64,000 bases of DNA from Symbiodinium natans (GCA_905221605.1 CAJNDS010002115.1:375501-439500); one strand, 5' to 3'; positions 10,510-21,437 are shown, counted from the stretch's first letter. Program-made: numbers and translations. The notes: generated by a model from the sequence alone, not told the origin.

Positions 10510-11040
10510 AGGCCCTTGAGATATTGTATATCTTCCCCTTACTGGGTTTAGGAGGATCCTAGCTAGGAATATGTTGCAGAGGCCTGGAATGGGCCACCCG
10601 AGTCTGACTTGTCGCCCTTGCGAAGAGAGCCTGCTACGCCCACTATGACTTTTGGGCACGGATGAATCTGGAAGCTTTCTCTGGTCAAGAGTGAACTGGG
10701 CAAGTCCAGCGAGGGAGAGCGACTTAGGAGGGGATACCTGCTTCGGCCGCCCCAAGCCGGATAGTGACACATAAGGGATATCTCTTTGCAGCGTTAGTTC
10801 ACGGGGTTTTGATGCTGTGGCACTTGCAGGAAATGAGAAGCTCTCTCACTACCTATGGAGAGAAAGGACTCCCTCATCTCCTTCCCTACTCTTCCTTCAT
10901 CTATTCCTTTTGTCGCTTCTGCTCCTTTCTTGGGCGTCATGAAAGAGAGGAGGACAGGCAAGATAATTAAGATAAAACGGCACGCGTTTTCGTCATCGTT
11001 CCGCAGTGCCATCCTCGGTTCAGGGGGCAGCTTCAAGCGG
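10510..11040. other. unassigned unique sequence
   Basis: Balanced composition. Short opposing frames of 60 to 88 codons, none recognisable. Flanked on both sides by G-strand telomere tracts (10,477-10,508 and 11,044-11,081). Confidence 0.25.
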
Positions 11041-11767
11041 GTAGTTTAGGGTTTAGGGTTTGGGGTTTAGGGTTTGGGGTTTCGGACAGATACTGGAACC
11101 ACCGGGACCTATGGGGCCTTGAGGATTCAGGTATCTGCAGGGTTGGCTGGGGCGGGCACGCTTGAAATCAAAAGTGGCAGGCTCTCTTGTTTGTTTTTTT
11201 TTTCGGCTTTAGGGTCTAGGGTTAGGGTTTAGGGCCTTCTAAGAGGAGAAGGACAGTCTTACCGTCAACAAACGCCCACGCCTACGCACACGCCAACATG
11301 CACCAACCACAAACGAAAAACAACAAGCGCAGGAGTTAAGTATTCTTATGTTAAAAAAAGAATTAAGCAACCATATGTTAATAAGAGAATGTACCCTAAA
11401 ACCCTGAACCCTAGACCCTAAACCCTAGTATAGATGTTGTATACCAATACTCAGAGTACAAGGTCGTAGAATGCCAATAGTAAGAATACCAGCGCTGCAG
11501 TTGAGGCTTGAAAGTGGAGGGCAATTGCCTGGAGGTGGTCGTGGAGCCCTGGCAGCTGGGGGATGAATCGGGCGTCAAGAAGGCCGAGCTGGGAAGCTTA
11601 ACTCTAGGCGGCCTGCCCAGTAGTGGCGGCGCCCTTGCGCGATTGACAGGGGTAAAAAGGGGTCGCTTAGCCAACTTCTTTTTTTCAGTCGCTTAGCACG
11701 CTCAAAAACATGATCGCTTAGCACGCTGATTTTTGGAGCTCTTGTACCCCTTCAACCCCCAAAACGT

Positions 11768-12152
11768 AAACCCAAAGCCTAAACCCCTAAAGGAAACCCT
11801 AAACCCTAAAAAGTAAGAGAAGCCCTAAACCCTAAACCCTAAACCCTAAACCCTAAACCCTAAACCCTAAACCCTAAACCCTAAACCCTAAACCCTAAAC
11901 CCTAAACCCAAAGCCTAAACCCAACAAAAAACTAACAGCCCTAAACCCTGAAGCCTAAACCCTAAACCCCAAACCCGAAACCCTAAACCCTAAACCCTAA
12001 ACTCTAAACCCCAAACCCCAAACCCTAAACCCTAAACCCCAAACCCTAAACCCTAAACCCTGAAAGGTAAGAGAAGCCCTAAACCCTAAACCCTTAACCC
12101 TAAACCCTAAACCCTAAACCCCAAACCCCAAACCCTAAACCCTAAACCGTAA
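11768..12152 (-). repeat. large composite CCCTAAA tract with internal duplication
   Basis: About 385 bp of C-strand units broken by short non-repeat inserts. The insert GTAAGAGAAGCCCTAAACCC appears twice (about 11,812 and 12,067). The tract therefore grew partly by duplication of a segment of about 255 bp and not only by unit addition. Confidence 0.92.
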
Positions 12153-12300
12153 AGCCAAAACCTAGCCTGAAAGCTAGAGTTGGCTAAGTGATCGTAAGAA
12201 TGTTTGCTAAGTGATCGCAAACCATTTGGTTTCCCGATTGGCCAAGTGATCGCGTTCTGGGTTTGCTAAGTGACGCGGGTTCCTTGACAGGTGGCACTGA

Positions 12301-12516
12301 GCGAGAGAGAGGCAGACAGACAGACAGAGAGAGACAGAGAGAGACAGAGAGAGACAGAGAGAGACAGAGAGAGACAGAGAGAGACAGAGAGAGACAGAGA
12401 GAGACAGAGAGAGACAGAGAGAGACAGAGAGACAGAGAGAGAGAGAGAGAGAGCGAGCGAGAGAGAGACAGAAAGAGGACAGAGAGAGACAGAGAGAGAC
12501 AGAGAGACAGAGAGAC

Positions 12517-12547
<31 letters not shown>

Positions 12548-12600
12548 CAGAAAGAGGACAGAGAGAGAGACAGAGAGAAGGAGACAGAGAGAGAGGGAGG
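12301..12600. repeat. (GACAGAGAGA)n-type array, about 300 bp
   Basis: Polypurine-biased array with a dominant 10-bp period that shifts to 8-bp and GA dinucleotide phases. A second copy of a GAAAGAGGACAGAGA segment lies about 80 bp after the first, showing internal duplication. All six frames are open, giving spurious 134-177-codon ORFs. Confidence 0.95.
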
Positions 12601-12747
12601 GAGAGGGGGAGGGTTGGCTCTGCACTCGGGGGCTTCTTCTTGTGCTGCCCTTCGTGGCAGTTTTTAGCACAATTGCATGCCCAAGGCTCCCCTAACAGGG
12701 GCCCTTGCTCCAAACCTCTTGAGTGAAGCTGAGAATCCAATGATTTA

Positions 12748-12783
12748 TTTCAGATTTAAGGTTTAGGGTTTAGGGTTTAGGCT
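12748..12783 (+). repeat. short TTTAGGG tract
   Basis: Three to four G-strand units. Confidence 0.85.
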
Positions 12784-12883
12784 TATCCCATGCCCTGCTA
12801 TGTCCCAGCCAACTCAAGCAAGTTGCGCCGGACCTCACCGGAACTCTTCAGCATACCTCGGGCCTTAGGGATTGGACCCCAAA

Positions 12884-13202
12884 AACCTTAAACCCCAAAC
12901 CTTAAAGCCTAAAAACCTTAAACCCTAAACCCTAAAAGCCTTAAACCCTAAACCCTAAAGACCCAACCCCAAAAACCTTTAAACCCTGAACCCCAAAAAC
13001 CTTTAAACCCTGAACCCCAGAAACCTTTAAACCCTGAACCCCAAAAAACCTTAAACCCACAGACCGCCATCAACCAGATTCACAACCTTAAACCCTAAAC
13101 CCAAAAAAGATTTAGACCCTAAACCCTAGAAACCCTAAAGACCTTAAGCCCTAAACCCCTAAAAAATACCTTAAGCCCACAGACCGCCATCAACCAGATT
13201 CA
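12884..13202 (-). repeat. degenerate telomere-derived block with a 120-bp tandem duplication
   Basis: CCTTAAACCC, CCCCAAAAACCTTTAAACCC and CCCTGAACC units replace the canonical repeat. The phrase CAGACCGCCATCAACCAGAT occurs twice, 120 bp apart (about 13,060 and 13,180), with telomere-like sequence filling the period. This shows non-telomeric DNA trapped in, then amplified with, telomere-like repeats. Confidence 0.85.
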
Positions 13203-13320
13203 GAACCAGGCGCTGCGCCGAACCGCTGATGCCCTCCTCCAACATCTTCCGCTGAGACGCGACGTGCAGCTTCCTAGACTGAAGAAGCAGGGCTTCTAGC
13301 TGGGGCGACCCTAAAGGGAA

Positions 13321-13365
13321 GGGTTTAGGGTTCAGGCTTTAGGGTTTAGGTTTTAGGGTTTAGGG
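13321..13365 (+). repeat. short TTTAGGG tract
   Basis: G-strand units with TTCAGGC and TTTTAGGG variants. Confidence 0.85.
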
Positions 13366-13373
13366 CCCAAAAA

Positions 13374-14200
13374 ATGTCCACCCCTTCTAGCTTCGGTTTA
13401 GTGGTTGTTGAAGGGCCTTGGTCGCTGATGGTTTGGACCCAGGTTTGCACGGCTAGTTGCGGGATTGACGCTGTTGCGATTTGGGAAGCGACTTTCGATG
13501 ATGCTTTGAGTTTGCTCATTGTTGAACATACAGGCCGAATCCTACCAAGTATAGAAACTTATATGAAGCGTCTCGCATATCGCTCTTGTGAAGGTTCTTT
13601 AACAGGTAGTGGTTCTACAAGGATTGACTGAACGACAGATGCGAAGAAGTACAGCCTTGGCTTGCTAACTTCATAATCTCGCTTATTGGTGTTTATTCGT
13701 TGCTAAGAAGGAATCACCGATGACCTTGCGTGCCGTGAACAGTTTGAAGATTATCAAACTAGAATCATGATTCGGTTTGTTGTTCAAGGAAAGCTGTCGC
13801 ACCTGGTTGTCTGACAGTTGCGCGCTGATCTTTAATGCGCTTTGTAAGGAGCTTTGTAAGGAGCGAAGAGGAGAAGGGAAACACTGCCTTGGTCTTGCAA
13901 AAACCCTCTTGATCAACACAGGACTCTTGATGTAGTTCACGAGGCTCCCCGCAACTATTTTGAGCCTATTGGATGGCATCGTCTGGACAGTGCCGGGTTC
14001 TTTTTCTGCAGCACTGTGAATATTTATTTCATATTGTTTAACTGTGTTGGCGTGAGGATGCGAATAACCCATGAACTCAAAAACACGAAGCGAAATTAGA
14101 AGAGGAATAATCAACCGGATTGACAACTGCAACAACTTTGGCTTGCAAGTCCTTGTATAGGTACCCACAACGTTTGCCTTAGCACACATAAGGAATCGCA
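13374..14200. other. unassigned unique sequence with opposing open frames
   Basis: An 85-codon forward frame (13,374-13,631) and a 168-codon reverse frame (13,683-14,189) have ordinary amino acid composition and are not made of repeats. I recognise neither. They are among the better exon candidates in the window, but support is weak. Confidence 0.2.
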
Positions 14201-14207
14201 GGGGGCA

Positions 14208-14277
14208 TGTGAACCCCCGCCCCCCCCTCCCCCCCCCCTCTCCCCCGTCCCCCCCCCTCCCTCCCCCCCCTCCACAT
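14208..14277. repeat. C-rich tract
   Basis: C runs of 5 to 9 bases separated by single T or G. A second C run lies at 14,491-14,508, with a T-rich segment (14,310-14,395) between them. Confidence 0.9.
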
Positions 14278-15184
14278 GATGGGTTTCAACAAGTTTCAAA
14301 TTGATATAGTTTTTTTTTTCGTTCGTTTTTTCTTGCTTTGTTCTTTCTTTCTTTATTTCTTTCTGTATTTCTGCTTTCTTTATTGTTCTCTAACAGCCCA
14401 CACCGAGGGTGGAGAAATAACAATAACAATGCCATCCACCCCCCCTCTCCCACGGATCCGTGCACTCGTATCTCCCACAAGATAATGATCTCCCCCCCCC
14501 CCCCCCCCTCCGCTCCTTAAAAAACAAAACTCGCATGTGCCCTCTGATTTCGGGCCGCACGTTCAAAGCACTTTGTTTCACGATGTTTTGAGGCAGTCAA
14601 CGCAAGGCAACCCTGGAAAGTGTAGAAACCCTCGCCTTGAGGTCCGGGAAAAAATGTGAAAATCCAAGGCCGACATTCTTTTTTTGTCTCCGTGGCGCGC
14701 AGCCACTCGCACGCACGGGTAACCGTGTGGACATCGATGCGGTGGCCATTCGCATGCACTGGTAACATGGACATGATCATCGTGCGGACATGCCCTCTAA
14801 GAGTAGTTTCGTGGTCTCTTATTATGGTCCCTTACGTCTTTAAAGGTTTGAAGCATGGGCCCTTGGGTTTTAATTTATAGGGTATGTAAGCTGTTTTTTT
14901 TTGTTTTAAGGGGTCCCTTTTTAGGGCCCGGCCTAAAAACCATGTAACTCCCTAGATATGTAGACTGTCTTCTCAACAGCGCCGCCAGGGAATCCCTGTA
15001 AACCTCAAGAACCAGAGTGACAGGAGGATCGCCTGGACAGCCAAAAAGCTCTTTCTATCTGTTTCTGTTCTTACTGACGCGACTTGGTTGTAAGTCGGCT
15101 TACTTTGGTTCATTTCCAACACTTTAAAGTAACTCTTAAGATATGGGGTTTCCCAAAATAGGGGTACGCTTTCATACCCCAAGT

Positions 15185-15190
<6 letters not shown>

Positions 15191-15217
<27 letters not shown>
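15191..15217. repeat. A27 homopolymer
   Basis: Uninterrupted run of about 27 A. No upstream coding sequence makes it look like a retrocopy tail. Confidence 0.9.
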
Positions 15218-15219
<2 letters not shown>

Positions 15220-15724
15220 TTTTCGGAAACCCCCAGGAAAAAGGTAACAGGTTGTAAGCCGAGAGACAGTTGACCCTCCAGCGTAGCTGAGGCAGACACT
15301 GCTCTGCTTCCCAGCGGATGGTGACGTGCCATGGTGCAAGTGATGAATTGCTTCTTAGGGGCTGTAGGTCTGGAAGCTGGGCGAGTTTGTGTCGTTGGTG
15401 TGTGATCTCAGGGTTCATGACGCAGTGAGTCAAGGCTTGAGATCGTGTGGGATGTGTGGCTTAGAGTCTCAGGCGTAGGTTTTGCCTTGGCCCGAGCTGT
15501 ACAAGGGAGCCTTCATGAAAGTTGGAATTGCAATGCCGATTCGGACAGAGAACCATCATCGATCCCTCCCTGATCCCGCCCTCCTCCATAGGCGTTTGCA
15601 TTTATGGCTTTCGGGCTTTCCAGCCCCTATGGCCAAGGCCTTGGCTGAGGTTGGCATGAGCAAGGAGAAGTGGGCCACCTGGCTCGAAACTTTGATAGCC
15701 AAAGGTTCTGCAGAGAACTCCCCC

Positions 15725-15952
15725 CAAACCCTAAACCCTAAAACCCGAAACCCCCTAAACCCTAAACCCTAAACCCTAAAACCCTAAACCCGAAACCCCC
15801 TAAACCCTAAACATCCCTATAGGTCCTGCAAGTTTTTCACGCCTTGCGACACAACATGGCAGCCCAAGATGGTTGTTTAGGGTTTCAGGGTTTTGGGTTT
15901 TGGGTTTTGGGTTTAGGGATTAGGGTTTAGGGATTAGGGATGAGGGTTTAGG
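15725..15952. repeat. paired telomere tracts, C-strand then G-strand
   Basis: CCCTAAA with CCCCCTAAA and CCCGAAA variants (15,725-15,812), 65 bp of other sequence, then TTTAGGG and TTTTGGG units (15,876-15,952). The two tracts are inverted relative to each other. Confidence 0.9.
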
Positions 15953-16522
15953 ATCTTGGCCTCTGGCCGTTAGCCTTGCGGCTTGATGTGATTTTGGTTT
16001 TTTCCGGTTTGTGCCGCTGGAAACCTTCCCAAAATAGAAGTTGCTTGGACCCCTGCTGACGGGGCTGCTCCAGCTGGGTCTGGGCAGTACCCCCCACCCC
16101 CCCATCTTGCTGTTAATCAGGAGAGCGATGAAATGTCAGAGCCCTTTCGGATGGTTGTTTGTCTGGGCGTCCGTGCGTCCTGGACTTTGCGTTCTGTTTT
16201 GTTCACCACACCGGGGCACAGAGAGCCTGAACTGGCAGGGGGGTATACATATTGCACTAGATAGGTAGACAGATGCTACATCAGCGGCAGATTGATCAAG
16301 AACTAGCTGGAGCGGTACTTGTCTGGAATGTCTGCAGCCTGTTTAGGCATGTCACTGCAGAGGCAGCAGTTCCACTAGAAACAGGCAGCCGTAGATTGCA
16401 CATGAGATGACGAACCTAAGTCGCAGCTTAAACACCTCCAAACCCATATCACAAGACCTCTGAATGGAGAGTGGAAGGCTTCAATACCCTTGTCGAACCA
16501 TCTCTGTCCCTAAGCCTTCAGC

Positions 16523-16925
16523 GCCCTAAACCCTAAACCCCAAACCCTCCCAAGACCGAAGGCAAGGATCCTCCAGGAGCATCCGCACATCGTGGGCTAC
16601 AACCTCTCCGTAGGAGCTTTGTCACATCCATGGGTTTAGGGTTTAGGGTTTCGGGTTTAGGGTTTAGGGTTTAGGGTTTAGGGCCTTAAAGCTGCACACC
16701 CCGAAAGCCCTAAGCTGAAGTCGGGCTCTTGGGATGAGCAGATGGGAGGCAGGGTGCTTCGGTGGGATATGTGCGGTTTCCACAAAGCACGTGGGGTGCA
16801 GGGTTTCGTGGAACATCCTTCTGTCGGGAGAGGTATCAGCAGCAGCTCAGCACAACCCCTCGCACCTCCCAGCGCCCTCGCCGGTTTAGATTGTGATGGT
16901 GCCCTAAACCCTAAACCCTAAACCT
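16523..16925. repeat. three short telomere tracts
   Basis: C-strand at about 16,523-16,550, G-strand at 16,629-16,684 and C-strand at about 16,900-16,925. Confidence 0.85.
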
Positions 16926-17021
16926 CGGCGGTGAGCTCAACGAAGCCGAGGGAACCTGGCATCTTCGGTGGAAGAGCTAGGCCGAATTAGCCGGCTCTTT
17001 GTGCTTGTATGCATTCCCAGA

Positions 17022-17118
17022 GAGCCCAATAGCCCTTAAATAAGGAATATACCTTAAATCATATTCAGGATCCCCATATGATTTAAGGTATATTCCTTAT
17101 TTAAGAGGTATTGGGCTC
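17022..17118. mobile_element. near-perfect 97-bp palindrome (MITE-like hairpin), family 10
   Basis: The left arm AGAGCCCAAT...CCTTAAATCATAT is mirrored by the right arm ATATGATTTAAGG...ATTGGGCTCT, with an arm of about 40 bp and a central spacer of about 13 bp. The interior is TTAAATAAGGAATATACC. It has the size and structure of a stem-loop non-autonomous element. Confidence 0.85.
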
Positions 17119-17214
17119 TTTGGGTTCCTTAGGCCCTGAAGGCTCACGACACCAGCAGCACCCTCACGTTCACTGTTTGAAGGTTCCCTTAATAAACTCA
17201 GCAACAATAAAGGA

Positions 17215-17323
17215 CCCTAAGGGTCCATGTACCTCATTATTATATACCTGGGCCCTAAAGTCCTTGTATAGGAGGTACTTTAAGGCCCAAGTATATACTA
17301 ATTACATACATGGACCCTTAGGG
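17215..17323. mobile_element. MITE-like element, family 3, intact
   Basis: Terminal inverted repeats CCCTAAGGGTCCATGTA and TACATGGACCCTTAGGG are perfect over 17 bases. Subterminal GGGCC motifs and a TATA-rich interior follow. A truncated relative lies at 24,410-24,475. The terminus itself begins CCCTAA, so it shares sequence with the telomere repeat. Confidence 0.85.
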
Positions 17324-17390
17324 GGATATGCCGAGCCCTGAAGCGGTGAGTTGAGGGTCTATACGGGGTTGGGCAGTCGGGGTGTGCAAT

Positions 17391-17482
17391 TTAGAAGTTC
17401 ATGCAGTTGTTAGAAGTAGGGTTTTAAGTACCCTAAGTAAGGTTATAAGTATAGCTAAACCCTACTCAAGGTTGCTTTCAAG
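17391..17482. mobile_element. family 1 element, degenerate
   Basis: GAAGTTCATGCAGTTGTTAG, GTTTTAAGTACCCTAAGTAA and GGTTGCTTTCAAG correspond in order to family 1 landmarks, but the ends are eroded. Confidence 0.5.
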
Positions 17483-17910
17483 AGAAGGGCTCATAGAAGC
17501 TGCCGGTTCAAATCCAGGGGGGATGCAGTTGCTTGGTTCTTGCAGCAAACCTCAGAGCCCAAAGCCTGGAACCCAAGCCGTTGCCTTTTTTCTGTAGAAG
17601 GATTAGATTACAAGCATTTACAAGCCGTGGTGTTTGAAGTTTTGTTGGGTTTGGGGTTGTTCCATTGGGGTGCTCGCTGCTGTTCTTGATTTTTGGTTTT
17701 GTTCGGCGGGCGGGGTGGGGTGGGGGGGGGGGTGTGCCCACTGTGACGAAATGCACGCGCCTGCCATGGTGAACGGTGCGTTGGAGCTTGGGATGGTTCC
17801 GAAAGTGCGAGTCTTGAAGACGCAAGCTTCCTTAGAGCTGTCTGCTGCACCTGGAGGTCTATCACCTCTGCATCTTGCCAGGACTGCCTCCTTCAAGGAG
17901 TTTAGCTAGC

Positions 17911-17996
17911 TTGGGATGTTCTCCCTTATACTAGCCGCTCCTTAATGGGGACTACAATCCGGCGTATTATGATCCCTATTAAGGAGAACATACCAA
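17911..17996. mobile_element. MITE-like element, family 2
   Basis: The left end TTGGGATGTTCTCCCTTA pairs with the right end TAAGGAGAACATACCAA. The interior has CTCCTTAATGGGGA and TCCCTATTAAGGAG. This is the reference intact copy for the two telomere-split copies at 23,526 and 53,290. Confidence 0.8.
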
Positions 17997-18070
17997 AGTT
18001 CATGAGTTGCGTTTTTGGGCCGCTTAGAGGTTGTATAGGGTCGCCTTCAAAGGGCTTACAGGGCCTGAGG

Positions 18071-18192
18071 TCCCTAAACCCCTAAACCCCTAAACCCCTA
18101 AACCCCTAAACCGCTAAACCCCTAAACCCCTAAACCCCTAAAGCCCTAAACCCCTAAAGCCCTAAAGCCCTAAAGCCCTAAAGCCCTAAAGC
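18071..18192 (-). repeat. 8-base and 8/7-base telomere-variant array
   Basis: About ten CCCCTAAA units change gradually to GCCCTAAA units. This is a second independent 8-mer expansion after 4,436-4,518. Confidence 0.94.
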
Positions 18193-18429
18193 CCAAGCCC
18201 TCAACCCTACCTGCCTCAATGTTCAACCCGGAGGATCATCGCAAGGCGGCAGCAATTCCTTGGTGCCGATCCCAGAAAACCTTCCCTTAACTATATTTAA
18301 GACCAGGATTGCCTGTATTGTCTGAGAGAGGGGTTGGGAATTGTTTTTGTGAATTATTTGTGATTTGCTTGTGATCGGCAAGTGTGATTTTTGTTTGAAT
18401 CAGGATTTGGCAGGTCCTGGCTATGCGAT

Positions 18430-18560
18430 TTCGGTGTGACTTGTTTGTGATTTTTTTGTGTTTTGTTGGTGATTTATTTGTGTTTTATTTGTGATTTATT
18501 TGTTTTTTTTTGTGATTTGTTTGTGACTTGGTTTTGTGATGTTTCGGTGTTCCGTGTGTG
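18430..18560. repeat. T/G-rich degenerate (TTTGTGATT)n block
   Basis: TTTGTGATTT and TTTATTTGTG phrases recur about ten times at irregular spacing. Low-complexity sequence. Confidence 0.7.
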
Positions 18561-18641
18561 GTGTGTGTTTTCGTTTTTTGTGATGTTATGGGTGTGTGTT
18601 TGGAGTATTGCACTGCCTCAACAGATCGCATGGCCCAAGAG

Positions 18642-18838
18642 GGGAGGGGTGGCGCGGGGGGAGGTGGGGGGGCGGTGGGGCGGGGTGCGCCATGGGTTTG
18701 GGACCCCAGACCCTTTCAAGGAACCGTGCGAGGGGGAGGGGGGGCGGGGTGCGGGGGGGCGTGGGGGGTGTTGGGGGGGTGTGGGGCGTGGGGCAGGGGC
18801 GGGCGGGGGGTGGGGGAGGGGGGGGGGGAGCGGCCGGG
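18642..18838. repeat. G-rich low-complexity tract
   Basis: GGGGGCG / GGGGTG runs, strongly G-skewed on the plus strand. Its complement (CCACCCGCCCCCACCACC) lies at about 19,100-19,122, making it one arm of a large inverted structure. Confidence 0.85.
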
Positions 18839-18948
18839 ACACTTTTTCACACTTTTTTCACACTTTTTTCACACTTGTTTCACACTTTTTTCACACTTTT
18901 TTCACACTTGTTTCACACTTTTTTCACACTTTTTTCACACTTTTACCA
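18838..18948. repeat. 11-bp TTTTTTCACAC array with 33-bp higher-order period
   Basis: About ten 11-bp units. Every third unit reads TTGTTTCACAC, so the true period is 33 bp (two T6 units plus one variant). In translation this shows as an 11-residue repeat. Partial copies in inverted orientation lie at 19,017-19,040 and 19,073-19,100. Confidence 0.92.
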
Positions 18949-19014
18949 AGCCCTCCGCCCCCACCAGCACAAGCCCTCACAAGCCCACACCGGGGAGCGC
19001 GCGTGCGCGGCCTC

Positions 19015-19125
19015 ACAAAAGTGTGAAAAAAGTGTCCCGGCACCCTAGCACACCCCTCATGCCCTGCCCCCCAAAAGTGTGAAAAAAGTGTTCCGGCCGC
19101 CACCCGCCCCCACCACCCCCCGAAG
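19015..19125. repeat. inverted partial copies of the 18.8-kb array edge
   Basis: GTGTGAAAAAAGTGTCCCGG and GTGTGAAAAAAGTGTTCCGG each mirror the array's left edge (CCGGGACACTTTTTCACAC). The second copy also mirrors the neighbouring G-rich flank. Duplicated in direct order 56 bp apart. Confidence 0.8.
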
Positions 19126-19650
19126 CTGGGAAGGCTTAAGAGGGGGTAGGCTTGGCCTGGCCTGGCCTATACCTTTACAGGCCAAGCCAGCTGAAGGCGC
19201 ACTAACAGCCAATAGCTGCAGCTGAAGAGCTGCGCCCCAACACCCCAGACTCCGAACAGAAACACACAAACCTCAACCATAAACATCGTGGACCCTCAAA
19301 GCAAAATGCCTATCCCTGTAGCCCTAGCCCTGCAACCTGGCTGCAACCCTTAAGCCCGAGCAGCAGGAAAGAAATATTGGACTAATAATCATTAATAATC
19401 CTTCACCAACGGATTATCAATGTTTCGCATTTATTCTACACTTTTATTTCAGACGGAAGGAGAGATGGTCACAGATTTTTCACACATTTTTCACACTTAT
19501 TTTACACTTCAGTGAGCTCTCCGAATCTCCTGGGAACACTTATTTCAATCTTTGTTCACACATTCGGATCATACACATTTCACACTTTTTTTACAAAATA
19601 ATTATTTGGTGATTTCCAGCCTATATGGGAGAGTCCTGGTCACAAAACTA

Positions 19651-19760
19651 TATTGGGTGGTTGTCAAAGTGACGGTCCCTTTTTGGATCCCTAGTATAAT
19701 ACGGCACCTAATGCTTAGGGTACCCCAAACAGGATCAGAATTTTGACAACCACCCAATAT
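19651..19760. mobile_element. MITE-like element, family 7
   Basis: The terminal inverted repeats ATATTGGGTGGTTGTCAAA and TTTTGACAACCACCCAATAT are nearly perfect. The 70-bp interior contains GGTCCC / GGATCC motifs and no frame. A shorter relative lies at 50,814-50,859. Confidence 0.85.
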
Positions 19761-19843
19761 TGAATTAGCATGGCCACTTCTAAAATATTGGTCCCTTTGG
19801 GGTCCTTAGTGCCCCAAAAAAAGGGACCCTGGTTTAGAGAACT

Positions 19844-19909
19844 CCCTAAACCCTAAACCCTAAACCCTAAACCCTAAACCCTAAACCCTAAACCCTAAAC
19901 CCTAAACCT
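19844..19909 (-). repeat. interstitial telomere array (CCCTAAA)n, 9 units
   Basis: Perfect C-strand units. An inverted G-strand tract follows at 20,003-20,050. Confidence 0.95.
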
Positions 19910-20242
19910 CCTTCAAAGGCCCCCCGACGTCAGCGTCCTAAACCCTCCGCCCTCCCAAAAACTCTCCCAGATCCTGGGCCGACAAGCCTTTGGGCAAAAC
20001 CTTTGGGGGGTTTAGGGTTCAGGCTTTAGGGTTTAGGGTTTAGGGTTCTAGTGTTGCTAAGACTTTCCGGCCAGGACATAGCCCGGATGCAAAAAAGGGC
20101 TAGGGAGGCAAGTTTTGGGGGCTTACGCGGCTCGGGTAGCTTCGGGCTTCTGGGTTCTTTGAGCGGCTGCTGAATGCATCGGAAGTTGGGTCGGCCTGCT
20201 TACAGAGCTGTTCTTGTCAGAGAGGCGGGTCCGGGAGCTAGT

Positions 20243-20344
20243 CCTAGTAGCTGAGTAGGTGACCTTGAACCCTTTTAGGGGTATGTATAGTCCTACCAGA
20301 AGTGAAAGGTGAACCTTTTTTGGCCCAGGGTACTCAGCAACTAG
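20243..20344. mobile_element. MITE-like element, family 12
   Basis: CTAGTAGCTGAGTAGGTGACC at the left is mirrored by GGTGAACC and TACTCAGCAACTAG at the right. A second copy with TAGCTTAGTAGCTGAG / GCAACTAAGCTA ends is at 54,669-54,777. Confidence 0.75.
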
Positions 20345-20457
20345 GTAGCTTAGTTCAGGGCATGATTTGTCAGTTTCCCCTTTAGCCCTCTTGTGCTGCC
20401 AGCTTGATGTGCCCCTGACATGCAACTCTCTTCAGCAGCTCAGCGCGTGCTAGCGAG

Positions 20458-20511
20458 ACCCTAGACCCTAGACCCTAGACCCTAGACCCTAAACCCTAAA
20501 CCCTAAACCCC
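20458..20511 (-). repeat. telomere-variant array CCCTAGA then CCCTAAA
   Basis: About four CCCTAGA units followed by three CCCTAAA units, a homogeneous block switch. Confidence 0.92.
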
Positions 20512-20620
20512 ATTAAACCGCTTCTCCACCAAGGCCTTGGCCAAAGCAGCGATCTGCAATCCATGGTCTCGGAGCTTGGAGAGCAGCTTGTCCGGGAAGG
20601 ATGTGGCCGTTCCCTTACAC

Positions 20621-20668
20621 GTTTAGGGTTTAGGGTTTCCGGTTTAGAGTTTCGGGTTTAGGGTCTAT
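20621..20668 (+). repeat. short degenerate TTTAGGG tract
   Basis: G-strand units with TTTCCGG, TTTAGAG and TTTCGGG variants. Confidence 0.8.
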
Positions 20669-20850
20669 AGTCTTGGTAGCCCTGTGGTGCCCTTGTGCCC
20701 CCTTTGTTGGTTCAAAGTTTTCTTATAAAGCAACCAACCCTTTCCAAAATGTACCCTTTTGGAAAGCTAGTTTCTGGGCTGTCACGCGAAGCCTATAGAC
20801 CACCAACCCTGTGGCGTCCCCCTAAACCCTAAACCCTGAACCGTTTCCCC

Positions 20851-20918
20851 GACTTGTCCCTGCGGAGTGGCTCTCTGGCTCAGCTAGGCGGGTGGCAAAA
20901 AAACCCTAAACCCTAAAC
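20851..20918. repeat. GCGGAGTGGCTC / AGCTAGGCGGGTGG element joined to CCCTAAA
   Basis: TCCCTGCGGAGTGGCTC and AGCTAGGCGGGTGGCAAAAA lead straight into CCCTAAACCC. The same composite occurs at 31,488-31,556 and twice within 39,157-39,260, always with telomere repeats on the same side. Nature unknown. Confidence 0.7.
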
Positions 20919-21237
20919 CGTGAATGGGGTGTATCATCGGCTGGGTGTTCAGTGTCTTGGGTTGAGGGCGGCGGGTGCGGGTCGACTGCTTAGGGAGTGG
21001 GTTTCTGAAATTCTCCCCGAGGGCATGGCCGAACGTGCTGGACCGATGCTGTGCTCCGGGGAAAGGGTTTGGGGTTTAGGGCTTAGGGTTTAGGATACCA
21101 TTGCGTAGAGGGTTTACAGGAGCTAGCGAGCTTCAGGCGTCTTGCTCCTCCTGGAGCCTTAAAGCCATAAAGTCTACATGCCAAGGAAGTTGACGTAATA
21201 GGGTCGCAAGGCCAGTTGCTTACATGCCGTCAGCTGT

Positions 21238-21370
21238 ACTTGGAGGTTCATATGTACAGTAGTTAGCAGCAGGATAATAATCAGGGTAACTATACATGTA
21301 TCATATAGCCTTACTTAGGGCTGAGGGGTGCTTATAAGCTCTGATTCTAGCTACCCATGAACCTCCAAGT
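21238..21370. mobile_element. MITE-like element, family 1, well preserved
   Basis: The terminal inverted repeats TACTTGGAGGTTCAT(A/G) and CCATGAACCTCCAAGT are 13 to 15 bases, nearly perfect. The interior has AGGGTAACTATA and CTTACTTAGGGCT. No frame. Confidence 0.85.
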
Positions 21371-21437
21371 GGTGAATATGACTGCCATCCAAGGATGGGT
21401 TTCAGCCAACATGACATCATCAGGACTTTTAAGAGGC

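Noticed and set aside
12207-12740. 134- to 177-codon frames across the GACAGAGA array
   Set aside because: All frames are open because the array lacks stop triplets. The products are simple Ser-Leu or Arg-Glu repeats with no flanking domain.
13683-14189. 168-codon reverse frame as a gene
   Set aside because: Composition is plausible but I recognise no family, no start context and no supporting neighbour. Kept only as an unassigned stretch.
17495-17525. tRNA T-arm-like GGTTCAAATCC
   Set aside because: No acceptor, D or anticodon stem can be formed around it.
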